In this document: positions 53,001 to 64,000 of the stretch, piece after piece | How positions within the stretch are numbered: position 1 is the stretch's first letter | Layout of the letters: each line of letters begins with the position of its first letter | Assembly (NCBI GenBank): GCA_000469685.2 | Contig: LS997565.1 | Span: 17,759,293 to 17,823,292 of the forward strand | Source: Haemonchus contortus | Taxonomy: Eukaryota; Nematoda; Chromadorea; Rhabditida; Trichostrongylidae | Length of the DNA stretch: 64,000 bases | Reading direction: 5' to 3' | Program-made: the position numbers and the translations under genes | The notes under the pieces: generated by a model | Told to the model about the DNA's origin: nothing | The model's input: the letters and a program-made list of their open reading frames with translations, nothing else | Database searches by the model: none

Positions 53001-56000
53001 GAAATTTACCACAGCTCAAAGAAACGCGATCTCAGTTCTTTGGACAGCCTGAGTTTTTAGCAGCCTGTGCTATGTGACCCTACCCAACTCTACCGTATTG
53101 GGGGCTCCCTAGGAAAACGAAGATTGATAGGCAAGCATGGCTGTGGACAGATAGCGTTAGAGAGAAGAAGATACGTGAGAAGGAGAGACTCTACTACATG
53201 TTTCTTCTTGGTCAGGCGATTGATAACTGACAGAACTATTGGAGGCAAAGAAGGCTGTGGCTGATGCAAAAGTTGCTCGTTACGTTAACGTCAGTGAGAA
53301 ACTTGAGAGGCGTGATGGCGACTGATACATTATTTGCCGTCTTGCTTGAGCCCGCCATGGCCAGACTAAGGAAATCGAGTTTTTCGCGAAAACGAAGAAA
53401 CTAGCCTACTTCTAAAACGATACGAGAGAGCACCGAAACCTTGACAGGACTACTCGAGAGGATCTCAGCATAAGTATTTGCCTATCCGCCTCTACATTGC
53501 GTTTTGCCAGTGCACGGTCCCGTACAAAGATAACATTGAAGGATACAGAAATAGTTTTGAAGAATATGATCTCTGGCAAGGCAACTGGTTCTTCTTCAGA
53601 TAGCTTGGCAGCTGATGTCTACTATATTCGGTACTGAAATCCTTGAGCATGGTTGACGAGATTCCTCAACCAGGCCGCCGCAGAAAAGAAGGCGCTTGCG
53701 ATTTGGCAACAGAGCACATCCATTTCGCTTGGGAGAAGTAAGGAAGCTTTGCAGCTGCCCCGCACAGTATGAAGGTCTTCGCGCGTAAGTTCATAAACAG
53801 CGATCGGAGAAAGCTCAAGCCAAAAGAGATACTTGCTTTGAATTACTGTGCAAAGACTCTATCACCCAAAACGGCAACAATAATTGTCACGAGATAAATA
53901 AAGGCACATTACGAGCAAAAGTGAAGCAGCATCAAATCACGAACCTCATGCGTCTTCCATCGCTTGGAGGAGGTGGTGCTTTTCGAACGGGAACTAACAC
54001 GCCATACAACTTCAGATTCTCCCTCACATACTTCCAGAATCTTTAAGAGCAACTTCAGGAAGAAAAAATAATTTAACAGAACAACAACTTACTCTTTTGG
54101 GAGATTTCGCTTCTTTTTAAACCAGTAAAAGAAACAGACAAATAGTATCGCTGCAGAGAATAACGCAAAGAGGAAGAGGAACATTGTTGACGGGGTTATT
54201 CTTAAAATTAGTTTGAACTTGAAAACAAATGTTGTTCTACAGTGCTAAGCTGGGAATCAAGAAATCAAAAATAGAGCGTACCCTCTGCTCGTATGTGATG
54301 GATTACTATTAACTGAACCTCCAAAGCCGGGAATTTCGCACGCGATTCCACCGAAACCGTTCTCACAATGGCAATTACCAACATTATTACATACGCCTGA
54401 AAAGCATGCATGAAGTTTCATTTAGCATTTCAATTCATTTATTAATCGTTTGACCATACTAATATATCTTCATAAAAGTCCTAAAGTCTGGGGCGTTCAT
54501 CAATCACTTCTAAGGATGCACCCATGCATTCGACTTCCATTAGAATCGTAGTGGCTATTGAATGCGAATGTGGCCTATACAATGACTTGCAGTGACCAGC
54601 CGATGTATAGTGTCGGTGCCCATATCCTCCCAGACGAGTCTGCGACTAACTAACCGATCCCAGAGAGAATGCTTGGCTGGCCTTTGGTGGATATCGATCC
54701 GACGTTCGAACCCGTGACCATGCGTGTGCGAATTGCGCCACTTACCACTACACCACCTCCGCCCTCTATATTTAGATCTTTAACGATATTACAAGTTCGT
54801 TGGAAGAACTAAACGTTGAAATTTGGAAAGAGAATATAACCGGCAGCTTACCTCTTCCTAGGTTTGACCTCCCGCTTTTTTTTCTCACCTCTAATATCAT
54901 TACATCATTGAAACTACGTGAATCTGGGCATATCAAGGAACATACCTCTGTAGTTGCATTGATCATTACATTTTGAAACCATCTTGGAGACTTCCGCTTT
55001 ACTCTCGCATTTGGCACCCACACAAATCTTGAATACAAATTTGCGATAAGCTGAGAAGTCGAGGATGTACAAATTCCGAATAAAAAACCTTGTTATCTCC
55101 GCATACTGCTCCGTCAAGAACCATGCCAGGGTCTGGTGTGTTTTTGTGGCCAGATACATAAGTTGTCTTTATGACGTGACATTGATGAGTCTCAGTTCCT
55201 TGAGTAGAGGAATTCTTTCCTTATTTGAGTGACTACAACGGAATGACTCACCTACACTTACATACGTGTATGCGGAAGTCACAGTGGCTAAATCACCAAA
55301 TATAGGTCGTTCTGCTTGAGTTTCACATTGAAGTCGTCCACACATTACGTCACTATAGAACAGCATATAAAAACTTCAGAAAAAAGAAATCAGCGCACTC
55401 GTAGTTCTTGATCAACGATTTTACAAAAAGAGAGTCTAGAAGAAAGAAAGGAAATTGAAAGCAGAACGGATATAACAAAAACCTGATGAACTGTTTCAAA
55501 TTTAAATGAAAGAAAAAGTCGCACTCACTCAGCAAGGCATCGTTTGTAATGGCCGGTGTGAGCATCGTACCCACAATTACCTTGAATAATCCCATTCGTG
55601 TTCTGTTGGAAACATGCTCTGTCACCTTCTCTACCCGTTGGCCCCCATATAGCATGGCACTGATCTTGTCGACTACCACATTGACCTTCGAAGCAGAACT
55701 CCTGAAAACGCTTGGTAAACCTTTCCTATCGCAGGAAAAGACAGATGTCCGCCAGTATAAAAAAAACTTGTTCGTAATGTTCTCGCTTGCTTTTTAACAT
55801 TGAGCGTAGCAGTGTAAGTTTTACCATGGAATACACAGGACTATCAAGGGAAGGACACTGGGTCGAGGTGACCATTCAAGATGAGGTGCACACCACCGTG
55901 AGTACTCCCAACTGCTGATCTCAAATCCAAACACAAAATCTGCGAAGGATTCCAGGAACAAAGTAACGGGACCATTAACCCTGTGTTATATCACTGTATT

Positions 56001-59000
56001 GCACGTATACGGAACCAAGTAGCCACTCCGCTGTGCAAGATTGGCGTAGCAGCTATGGTAGCGCGATCCAAGCATGGCATGAAGATCCGAACCCTTGATG
56101 CATACACTCAATTTGGTTTTTCACAAGAACGCATGCATTACTATTCACGCTTCCTGACATTTCACGAGAAATCTACATGTGCAAAATACTTGTAGATGCG
56201 ATTGAAGTTGTATATAAATATTGATCTATCGTGTATCCATTTTCTTTAGGTGATGAGCTTTCCGAAAAATTGCTTGACTCAGTTCGGTTTGAACATGATA
56301 AATCTATACATTAATTCTTGGGTGGCCAACTGTTCCTCTACGACAACGACTGGCTTCGCTTTCGAGTTTACCAAACTGGTCTCTGTATATTCTTTTCCTC
56401 TCCTCTTGAATATCTCTTTAATTTGATATCTTTTCGTACCGAAGTCCCCGAAAGGGAAACATGCCCTAGTCATTCCGCTGAACAAGAAGACACATTCTCG
56501 TGATCCTGGTAATTACAGGCTAATTAGTATTACATTAAATTACATACCAGGTTTTTACCACTGGACAGTGGTGAAAACCTGCGCGAATCTTCAATCACCG
56601 TGCGAAGGCGACCGTAGGAATTCGGCTCCGGGGTACGCCGTCCAAATCGCGTATTTTTCAAAGTACTTCAAACCTTGATCTTAGGAGGTAACCTTGCCTT
56701 TTAGTAATTCACTTCTATAGAAAGGGTACCTGAGTATTTTAGGTTTTATATATTATGGATACTTCTCATTTGCAAAGAGACCCCCACCCCCTCCCAAAAA
56801 AAAGAGTTACATAATCAAATTGCTGCCAACCGAATACAACAGAGATAAACGCAAACCCACATTTGTTCTACCTGGGCAGAGATGCCCATTCTGAACAAAG
56901 AAGTCGGCGGGACAGTCGGGTGTGTCACCATTGCAGTACTCAGGCAAATCACAAATACCAATCGAAGCTCGACAGACTGTTGCCCGAGGTTTTGGCTGAA
57001 TGGCTCCAAACGTTTAAGGAGAATTTTCGAACACATAGCGAGAACGGCCTTAGTGAGATAAAGGAAATACCCTGCAGGTAAGAAGATCACAGCAGTCCCC
57101 TTCGGCACATTCAGCATTCGCAGTCAAAGTGCACGTTTTGCCATCACAACAAGAGTGTGAGCATTGTTCTCGTCCACAGTCACATTCCTATAAAAACCAG
57201 CTAACTCCACAAAACCTCCACTGTTTTCGATTATCCCTTCGCTGGGAAAAAATTTACGATCAGATCAGAGCAGCGTGCGCTCAACACACAGTTACTCATG
57301 AGGCTGCATGGTTCTGGTTTTCACTTCATTCATTCAGACTATAAGGCACAAAATATGAAATGACAAAATTCGAGAGGCGATCACATCAGGAGGGATCACA
57401 CTCGTTCTGGTAGAAACTTCTTTCTACGAGACCAAAAGATTGAAAATTCTCACCTCACCATGTTCTACAACGCCATTCCCGCATTTCGCACCTCCAACAC
57501 TTTTTTCAGGGGGATTCTTCAAACAAAGATCAACACCACGATTGAAACTGTTGTAGATATTACGCAGACTACAATCCGACCAAAAGGATGGAGGTGATAC
57601 TCTGAAAATATGATTCAACGTACTGTACTAAGCGTGAAACAAGAAACCGAAAGGACCCTGTAGAAGGCGCCATAACGCAATGGTTTCCAGGGCAGTTGCA
57701 GGTCGTCCCGTAGTCTACATCATGTTCCATTCCAAAATTATGACCCATTTCATGAGCTACTGTCGCTGCCACTATTGCAGCATTGGTGCTGTGATCCTAA
57801 ATTTAAGGCAATATGACAAAAACAATGTCTGCAGTGTGCACCATTTACGTGGCTGTACGGTCGATACGGTTTTCGGAGCATTGTCCACCGCGAGTATGTG
57901 TATTTTTTCGCACTTCTAACCACATTTTTTGTGTGACTTATTCGGAAGTGCATGCAAGGTCATTTCTTAGTCTGGTACTTCGCATCGGTTCAAACGCCCC
58001 GTAAGCGTGTAGCATGTAAGCTGTATAGAAAAATAACCAACCACGTCAACACCACCAGAATAGTCATATGAACACATCGTCCCCTTGAATGCTTTGCCAA
58101 CAACGTTCTGTTCGAAACGAATGTCCCTAAAGAATTTCCATTGGCACATTGAAACAATATATTGAACACAATATATTTCTTAGACCGTCTCTTTGACGAG
58201 CTGGGTCAACGAAATTAAGGTGAAATGCAAAAACGAAGAAGAACTGTATTCCTCTTAATAAATGTGGTAATTACAACTGCGGCTCTGCTGCACTTTTCCA
58301 CGCACATAGAAACACGTATGGGTGGCGGTTTTTGTAGTATCGTTCCCATGGAGAGCCACTTGTGCTTTCAGAGATCAACGACGTGTTCACAACGCAGGAC
58401 AAATTTCGTTCAGAGCCGCATAAGCGTCCCCGCCCGCGCCGACGTGCGGTATCGTTCGGTGAACAGTGTTGTCAACACGTGGCCACCCGGTCGGTCGGTT
58501 GAAACAATGCACGTGGTGCAACTTTTAGATCACCCAGTGGTTTCAATGCAGTTACCCTAGGTTTCTAACGGAAATTCAATCTTTCCTTCAGAACGCGTGA
58601 TCAAGTGTGACGAGCGCGGCACATCGTTCGGAGACGAGAACCCATATTCCACACTTATGAGCACACACCCCAGCATGTCACACATGCACATACAATCACT
58701 GAAACAACAATTCAAATAGGTCAGGTGAAGAGTTTCGAGGGAAGGTTAGAGTAACGATAGGCAGGAAACGAAGAGCATGAGCACGCGATCAGGCAAAAGC
58801 ATTAGCAGAGTCGAAGTGAAGGTGACGGACGGGAACGTTCACAAAAAGTAAAATACCAAAGATAAGCAACGTAATAGAGATTAAGGTCAGAGATTAATTG
58901 CTCAAGATTTCAGCACAGCGATTAACTCGATTTGTCCCAACACCGAAAGCGAACTACAATTAAGCGAACCACTACACATACCAGATTTAACAATCCTTAC

Positions 59001-62000
59001 TATGTATAAACCACAAACTTGGTGTATCTTTTGTCTGTAACGAAATTCAATATGATCTGAAGAAGCATTGTAGAGATTGGGTAAAGCCTGGGATGGGTGT
59101 AAGACAATACCGACAGGGCACACATGAGAAAAGCGAATGTCGAAAATCGAATGAAGGAAGATCCGTCACATCGACAACTTCGTTAATTCCTACTCAGTTG
59201 CTTTGTTTTTTTTGGGGTCAACCAGGATCACGATCGCAAAGGAACTATTTGAATAGTCCAATTTTGGAAATGCACAGTCGTCATTGGGTTGAGGACTGAT
59301 TTGCAGACAGAAGAGTTCAGTATGGGCATGACTTCTCTTCCGCTGGTTTACAAGTGTAGAGAGAAAAGAAGGGATGCAAATAAATAGAATGTGAGCTCAA
59401 GTAGTAATAAGCAGCAGTAAATTTCAGCGCAACCCAAAGACCATCTTCGATTACCACTCTTTTTTTCACATCTCTGATTTATAACGTTATCAGATCTAAT
59501 ATAACTAAATCAACTTTCAACCTGAAAGATATAAAACCTAGAGATAAAATAGATTCTGATGTAGGAAGTTGTAAGAAGGTGAAGCAACTCACGTAATCAT
59601 GTGAGCATTGTCGTTAGGATGACTTCTGATTATCTCCTTCCGGTAATTTAGAAAGCGCATCAAAGTTTGATCTCCACTTGTCACAACTTCGAATTTGTCG
59701 CCATCTTTCCATATATCTGCCCACACCAATGTAATGCGAATGTTCAACGGATAATACAGCTAAAAGAATCCGAACAGTGTACACAGAAAGTTTTCGCAAA
59801 AGAGTAATCAATCTCGAAAAGCAGAGCAAAAGGAAACGGTCATTGACTAACCGCATTAACATGATGAGCGATCGTTTGGAGTCGCTCCAATACCTTATCT
59901 TCATCTTTGTCATATTTTGCGTACTAAAAGTAAACTTTAGCTATTCTGAAAGCAGACATCAGAGATGAATATGCGAAAAATGTTGGGTCGTGACCAATAG
60001 ATATGACAACTGGGATCTCACACAACGGTAAAAATAACGGAATTTTGAAACAATAACGATGCGGCTTGAGATGTTGATCGGTTTAAAACAACGACAAGAG
60101 CTTCTCTTCTATACACAACGACTAGAAACTGTCCTGGTGCCGTTCCAAGGCACAGTTTAGTATGATTTCTCGATTATCTAGTTCCAGACGAATAATGGAA
60201 GTGATAGTCGAGAATAGTGCAAAAATGACGGAGAAAACGAGAAAACAATCGTCTTATTTAAGGAACATAGGCCTTCACTAAGGATAAAAGGGTAAAGATT
60301 CGGGGCGTTAATCAATCCCACCTGAGAGATGCGCCCACGCATTAGACTTCCATTCAGAATCGTAGTGGCATATTAACTCGTATGTGGTTTGTACAATGAC
60401 TTGCGGTGGCCAGCCGATGTACAAGTCAGTGCCTTTATGGTTCCAGACGAGTCTGGTACTAATTAACCGACCCCAAAGGGATGGAAGGCTGCTGGCCTAG
60501 GCGGATATCAATCTGGCATTCTAACCCGTGACCGTGAGATGGTGCGCCACTTGCCACTGTACCACCTCCGCCCTATAAGCCTGAGCCTTCATAAAACTAA
60601 TAGAATTAGGGCTTGGACGAGAATATGACGACAAAAATTGCGTGGAAAGGGTATTTGAACTATCTGTATGTCTGAACTATGTGCTGTCGCGTACAGTTGG
60701 TTACAGCAAGCTGCCTGCGTGCAACGTGTGCATCCCGGCGCGAATGGCGCAACCTCTACAGTCCTTACAACGCCGTGAAAACTCGCCCGTATTGTATGTG
60801 TGTGCCCGTTAGGTCAAATTTGTTTCCTTCATTACCCACTATCTTGGACGTTTTTCGACCCGATCGCGTCCCTATTACTATCCTTCACGGTCATAGGTTT
60901 ATCCTAATGAGAAATATCATAAATCGTTTCTATCGCGAACTGTGTCTCCGAATAAACGATTGATTCTGCTCTCCCAGACGAGTCCCGAACTAATTAGCTG
61001 GCCACAGATGGATTGGTGAAGCGGTATCGCATACGTTTGAAAGGATAAACGTTTTATTGGCCTGAAAAATGCAGGGCTTAATCTCCGGAAGTGGCCGCTC
61101 GTGCCTGTTACTCATCTGTGCCCAGGACTAGAGACAGTTTTAATAACCGCTCAAGAACCAATGTACAAAACATGCCAATGTATTAGGGTGTCCCAAAAGT
61201 TTCGAGAAAATTTTGGTCATGAGTTTCGCAACCAAGTTGCGCAAGAAAGCGCCGAAGCAGAGCCACGGGACAGAGGGCAGGAAGAGCCACGGGACAAAGG
61301 GCAGGAAAAGGGCACTCCCGGTAGATTGTGAAAACAAAAGTGCGGTATTGCACTTCATCATTGGAGGGAGTTATCCATATGATTTATGTCCGACCGACAC
61401 GAGTATCGACGTCTTCTACTTCATTTCTACGATTCTGGCCGCTCAACCACTCAAGCCCGGAATGAATTGCAGTCATCGATGGGCAGTACTGCACCTTCTC
61501 TCGCCACCTGGTATAGGTGGTACGGTCCCTTCCTAAAGGAGAGATTCACTTCGACTAAGGGCCACGGAGCGGACGTCCACGATCCACCAAGACCGACATT
61601 GTCTTAGACTCAGTCCAAAGCAGTCCTTCTCAAAGCTTGAGGGTAATGGAGAGGACGACTTCTGCTCCCCGTTCCACCATCCGCGACCCCTAAGCGACGT
61701 CGCTTTCGCGCATCACTTCCTGCAGTTATCCCCCATACCTTGACTGAACGGAGCGTCAGGTGCGGGTCGATGTGTGCCGGAAGCTACTAAACCGCAATCG
61801 AACGGTGGCTTGGATGAGCTTCATCATCGCTCAGAATGAGAAGTGGGTTTCTTATAAAAATCCACACAGGAAATTGCAGTGGCTACCAATCGACACAAGG
61901 TCAGAAGCCGATGCAAAGCGTAGGGCACACACAACAAGGAGATGATCTCTACCTTCTTCCGCTCCGCCGTATTTTTTTTACTATGAGTTCATACCTGAGG

Positions 62001-64000
62001 GTACTGCTGTGACTGCAAGGGTATTCCGCGAACAGCTGCGGGAGAAGGTGTCTTGAACCCCGGTTTCACACCGAATGCAGGGAAAGTTTTTGATTTTGAT
62101 GGACAACGCTCGACCACATCATACTAAGTCGACGGCTGAGGTTGAGTCGACTACCATGACAATCTTACCTCAAAAGGAAAAAATTTCGTAACCGTCAGGA
62201 GGTCAAAGGTGCAGTAGATGAATGGATCGCTTCACGCCCTTCTTCTTTCTGAATGAGTGGCATCAGTGCTCTGCCCAATCGATGGAGGGACGTAGTGGCT
62301 AGAGAGGGCTAATATCTCGATTACTGATCTCACCTTTTTGTTGTAGTATTTTTGTGTTGAATGAACCAAATAAAATTTCTCAAAACTTTTGGGACACCCT
62401 AATACAAGATATGAAACAATGTACAAATATAGAAGGGATGGAAGAAAGGCAGTTATGTGGACAATATTGGTCTCATTTCATGAGGTCTTCCTTGACAATG
62501 ATTTACCAGAATAGAAAGTTTCTGACTTCTAGCCAAAGGGTAAGTTTAACGGGTACAAAAACTTCTCTTGTTCTGAACTTGAACCAGTGGTTTTGTCATG
62601 AAAGAGTTTGATGTCAATATGAATCTAACGGGAGAAGTCAAAATAAATTTCAATTAGGCAACTAGAGGTATGAAGAGAAATTTGTGACAAGTAATGTTGG
62701 CAAATACGTTAATAAACAAACCAACCACAGAGTAATCCGCGACCAGCGCAAGTTCAACGTATCGCCATTTCCCATCTTTATAATCAGTATAATAACTGGG
62801 GAGTGTATTGGTTTCTACTCCTGCCCTTTTCGAACGTGTCTTCAAAGCTGAACAAGTATGATCGTTGTATTGTGAACAAACTGTGGGAATGACCATGAGA
62901 GCAGAGGCAAGAAAAAATGGTGAATGTTGCTGAAGTGAACTTACAACAACTGTCGAACGTTTGTGGTAATAAAACGAAGCCAGTAGAATTTTTTGTGTCG
63001 AGAATGAAATAATTAGAACCCGTAGAGATAATACCGGATATAGTCGATGGAGAGCAGGCACTCAATGTGTTCAAAGAGAAATCACTCTCTCCATCGAAGT
63101 GACAACTTCTTGCCTAGAAGTGCACATACAAAAAATGATGTTACCACATGCGAAAAACATCACCACAGTTATAAAAACATATCGAAAAAGTTCTTAAACA
63201 GGTTTAGCGTGTCATAGGAGCTCCACGTTTTATAGAGTCGATTCATGTCAACGAACGTATTCTTTATCCCGGAGAACTTTCCAATGGAAGCGAAAATATA
63301 AATACTTTTGAGTTCATAAAAGAATCCGCTTACTTGGAGCGTAGATGGTGAGGAATGTGCATGCGAGTTCCTGAAAACGGACAATTTGGATGAAAAACGT
63401 AAATCTTCTCTCTAATCATTTACAAAACGGTAGTCAAGAATGTTCTGGCTACCGGTTAACAAAAATGACGTTTGTGAGATGGTAGTCACCAAATGAAGGC
63501 ATCCATAATCAATATTAGTTGAAACCGAAGTGACTACACTTGGAAGTTTGCGAAAGCAATTTCTCCAAAGCTATTACCTATTTACCTGCGAAAACAGATC
63601 AAAACTTTAGCAAGTCAGAACCTTATTTTCCCTGGCCAAACAAGGAAATCGCGAACGAAGGAGAATCAGTAATGGAAAGTGTAAGAAACAGCATGCTATC
63701 ACCAAGCTTTTGAATAGTTTTTCCTCGAGTATTTGGAAAGAAATCGGAAGGCCTCTGAACGAGTTTTCATTGATGTCCTGGGGCATTAAGAACCATTGTA
63801 TTTTATGCGAATCGAATGCATAAACAAATGATTTCTTCAAGTTAATATGACATTAAATCATAAAGTGAACTCGATAACGATTGAGAATTTTGAAACAGAG
63901 GAAGAATCAACGAACATACTAACCTTACGCGAGTGAAGATCAAATCAATGGAGTCGCCGGAAGCTCCGCTCACAGTTAGAGGAATTTCCGAATAAAGTGC
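50097..64000 (-). CDS. ADAM-family metalloprotease-disintegrin (5' partial)
   Basis: Exons (minus): 62880-62726, 59923-59852, 59759-59593, 58126-58042, 57796-57657, 57601-57454, 57187-57071, 56995-56872, 55701-55529, 55352-55262, 55166-55089, 55027-54946, 54396-54282, 54200-54093, 54040-53945, 52330-52147, 50761-50634, 50481-50370, 50219-50097; prodomain candidates at 63929-64000 and 63370-63334. Phases close except between 56872 and 55701, where a small exon of 3n+2 nt is missing. Order: furin-like KTRSKR; catalytic domain from [13 protein letters not shown] with active site [12 protein letters not shown] and Met-turn CVMAP; disintegrin ([19 protein letters not shown]); cysteine-rich ([22 protein letters not shown]); EGF-like ([15 protein letters not shown]); one membrane helix ([20 protein letters not shown]); a 180-residue tail with SH3-type runs ([25 protein letters not shown]). 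Zinc site intact, so likely active; an adm-2-like identity is a guess. Confidence 0.9.
51030..51733 (-). repeat. GC-box repeat copy in an ADAM intron
   Basis: Reverse-orientation relative of 35215: ACGCTCCGCCCATAGCC, CACGGTGTCTGGAGTCTTA, GACAGACAGACGCGAGCGCGTTATATATG. Confidence 0.65.
53090..53890 (+). mobile_element. RTE-type reverse transcriptase fragment, decayed
   Basis: Frames with stops and shifts read as RTE ORF2: [43 protein letters not shown] (finger region), [17 protein letters not shown] and a later MKVF-like block. The palm YxDD part is missing. It lies in an ADAM intron, antisense to the gene. Confidence 0.7.
54485..54770 (-). mobile_element. tRNA-derived SINE, copy 3
   Basis: Head GGGCGGAGGTGGTGTAGTGGTAAG and box B GGGTTCGAACG at the right end; lies in an ADAM intron, same strand as the gene. 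Confidence 0.8.
58995..59115 (+). repeat. GC-box repeat, truncated copy
   Basis: CCTTACTATGTATAAACCACAAACTTGGTGT followed by a shortened tract and GAAATTCAATATGATC; only the first 120 bp of the family. Confidence 0.7.
60283..60573 (-). mobile_element. tRNA-derived SINE, copy 4
   Basis: GGGCGGAGGTGGTACAGTGGCAAG head at the right end; left tail GATAAAAGGGTAAAG. Box B is mutated (GGGTTAGAATG). A fragment of the same body may lie at 60970-61030. Confidence 0.8.
61183..62402 (+). mobile_element. Mariner-like transposon, decayed, in an ADAM intron
   Basis: Ends TTAGGGTGTCCCAAAAGTTT and its complement with TA on both sides. Transposase pieces: HTH text [29 protein letters not shown]; first catalytic block [11 protein letters not shown] with the aspartate changed to Asn; second block [10 protein letters not shown] kept; C-terminal [12 protein letters not shown]. 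Frameshifts separate them. Confidence 0.85.

Overview
The window reads as nematode nuclear DNA. Genes are broken into short exons with compact introns and TTTTCAG/TTTAG acceptors. The repeats include BEL/Pao and gypsy-type LTR elements, RTE-type non-LTR pieces, mariners, MITEs and a tRNA-derived SINE. A parasitic strongylid (hookworm-like) species is my inference from this mix, not something shown here.

Layout. 1-3739: 3' end of a BEL/Pao element on the plus strand: integrase end, two glycoprotein-like regions linked by an overlapping TAATG, a small zinc-knuckle ORF and a terminal region. 3780-27020: a tandem duplication (copy A 3780-15790, copy B 16080-27020). Each copy carries, on the minus strand, a ubiquitin-like/RING gene, a two-exon stand-alone ubiquitin-like gene and a small gene ending in a ubiquitin-interacting-motif exon. 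Copy B looks intact; the copy A RING is wrecked. Each copy holds an LTR retroelement at almost the same homologous site: a gag-only BEL element in A (6277-9550) and a polymerase-less gypsy-type element in B (17489-22965). Both retroelements have 5' leaders built of tandem hairpins with compensatory changes; I consider this the most novel signal in the window. 27020-41000: mostly gene-poor, with SINE, MITE and GC-box repeats, a mariner nested in a MITE, and isolated exons of unknown genes. 41037-43600: a five-exon orphan gene whose model is closed by splice phase, a start and a polyadenylation signal. 44003-46363: a 2.4 kb foldback. 50097-64000: a long minus-strand ADAM metalloprotease gene (20 numbered exons plus prodomain candidates), with its 5' end outside the window and introns full of repeats.

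How it fits. The duplicated locus looks like a small ubiquitin-pathway cluster (modifier-like proteins, a RING ligase, a ubiquitin binder) in which one copy is decaying under transposon load. The ADAM is a surface protease/adhesion protein with an intact zinc site and a proline-rich tail. Exon borders were found by eye from splice signals and phase; expression data would be needed to confirm them.
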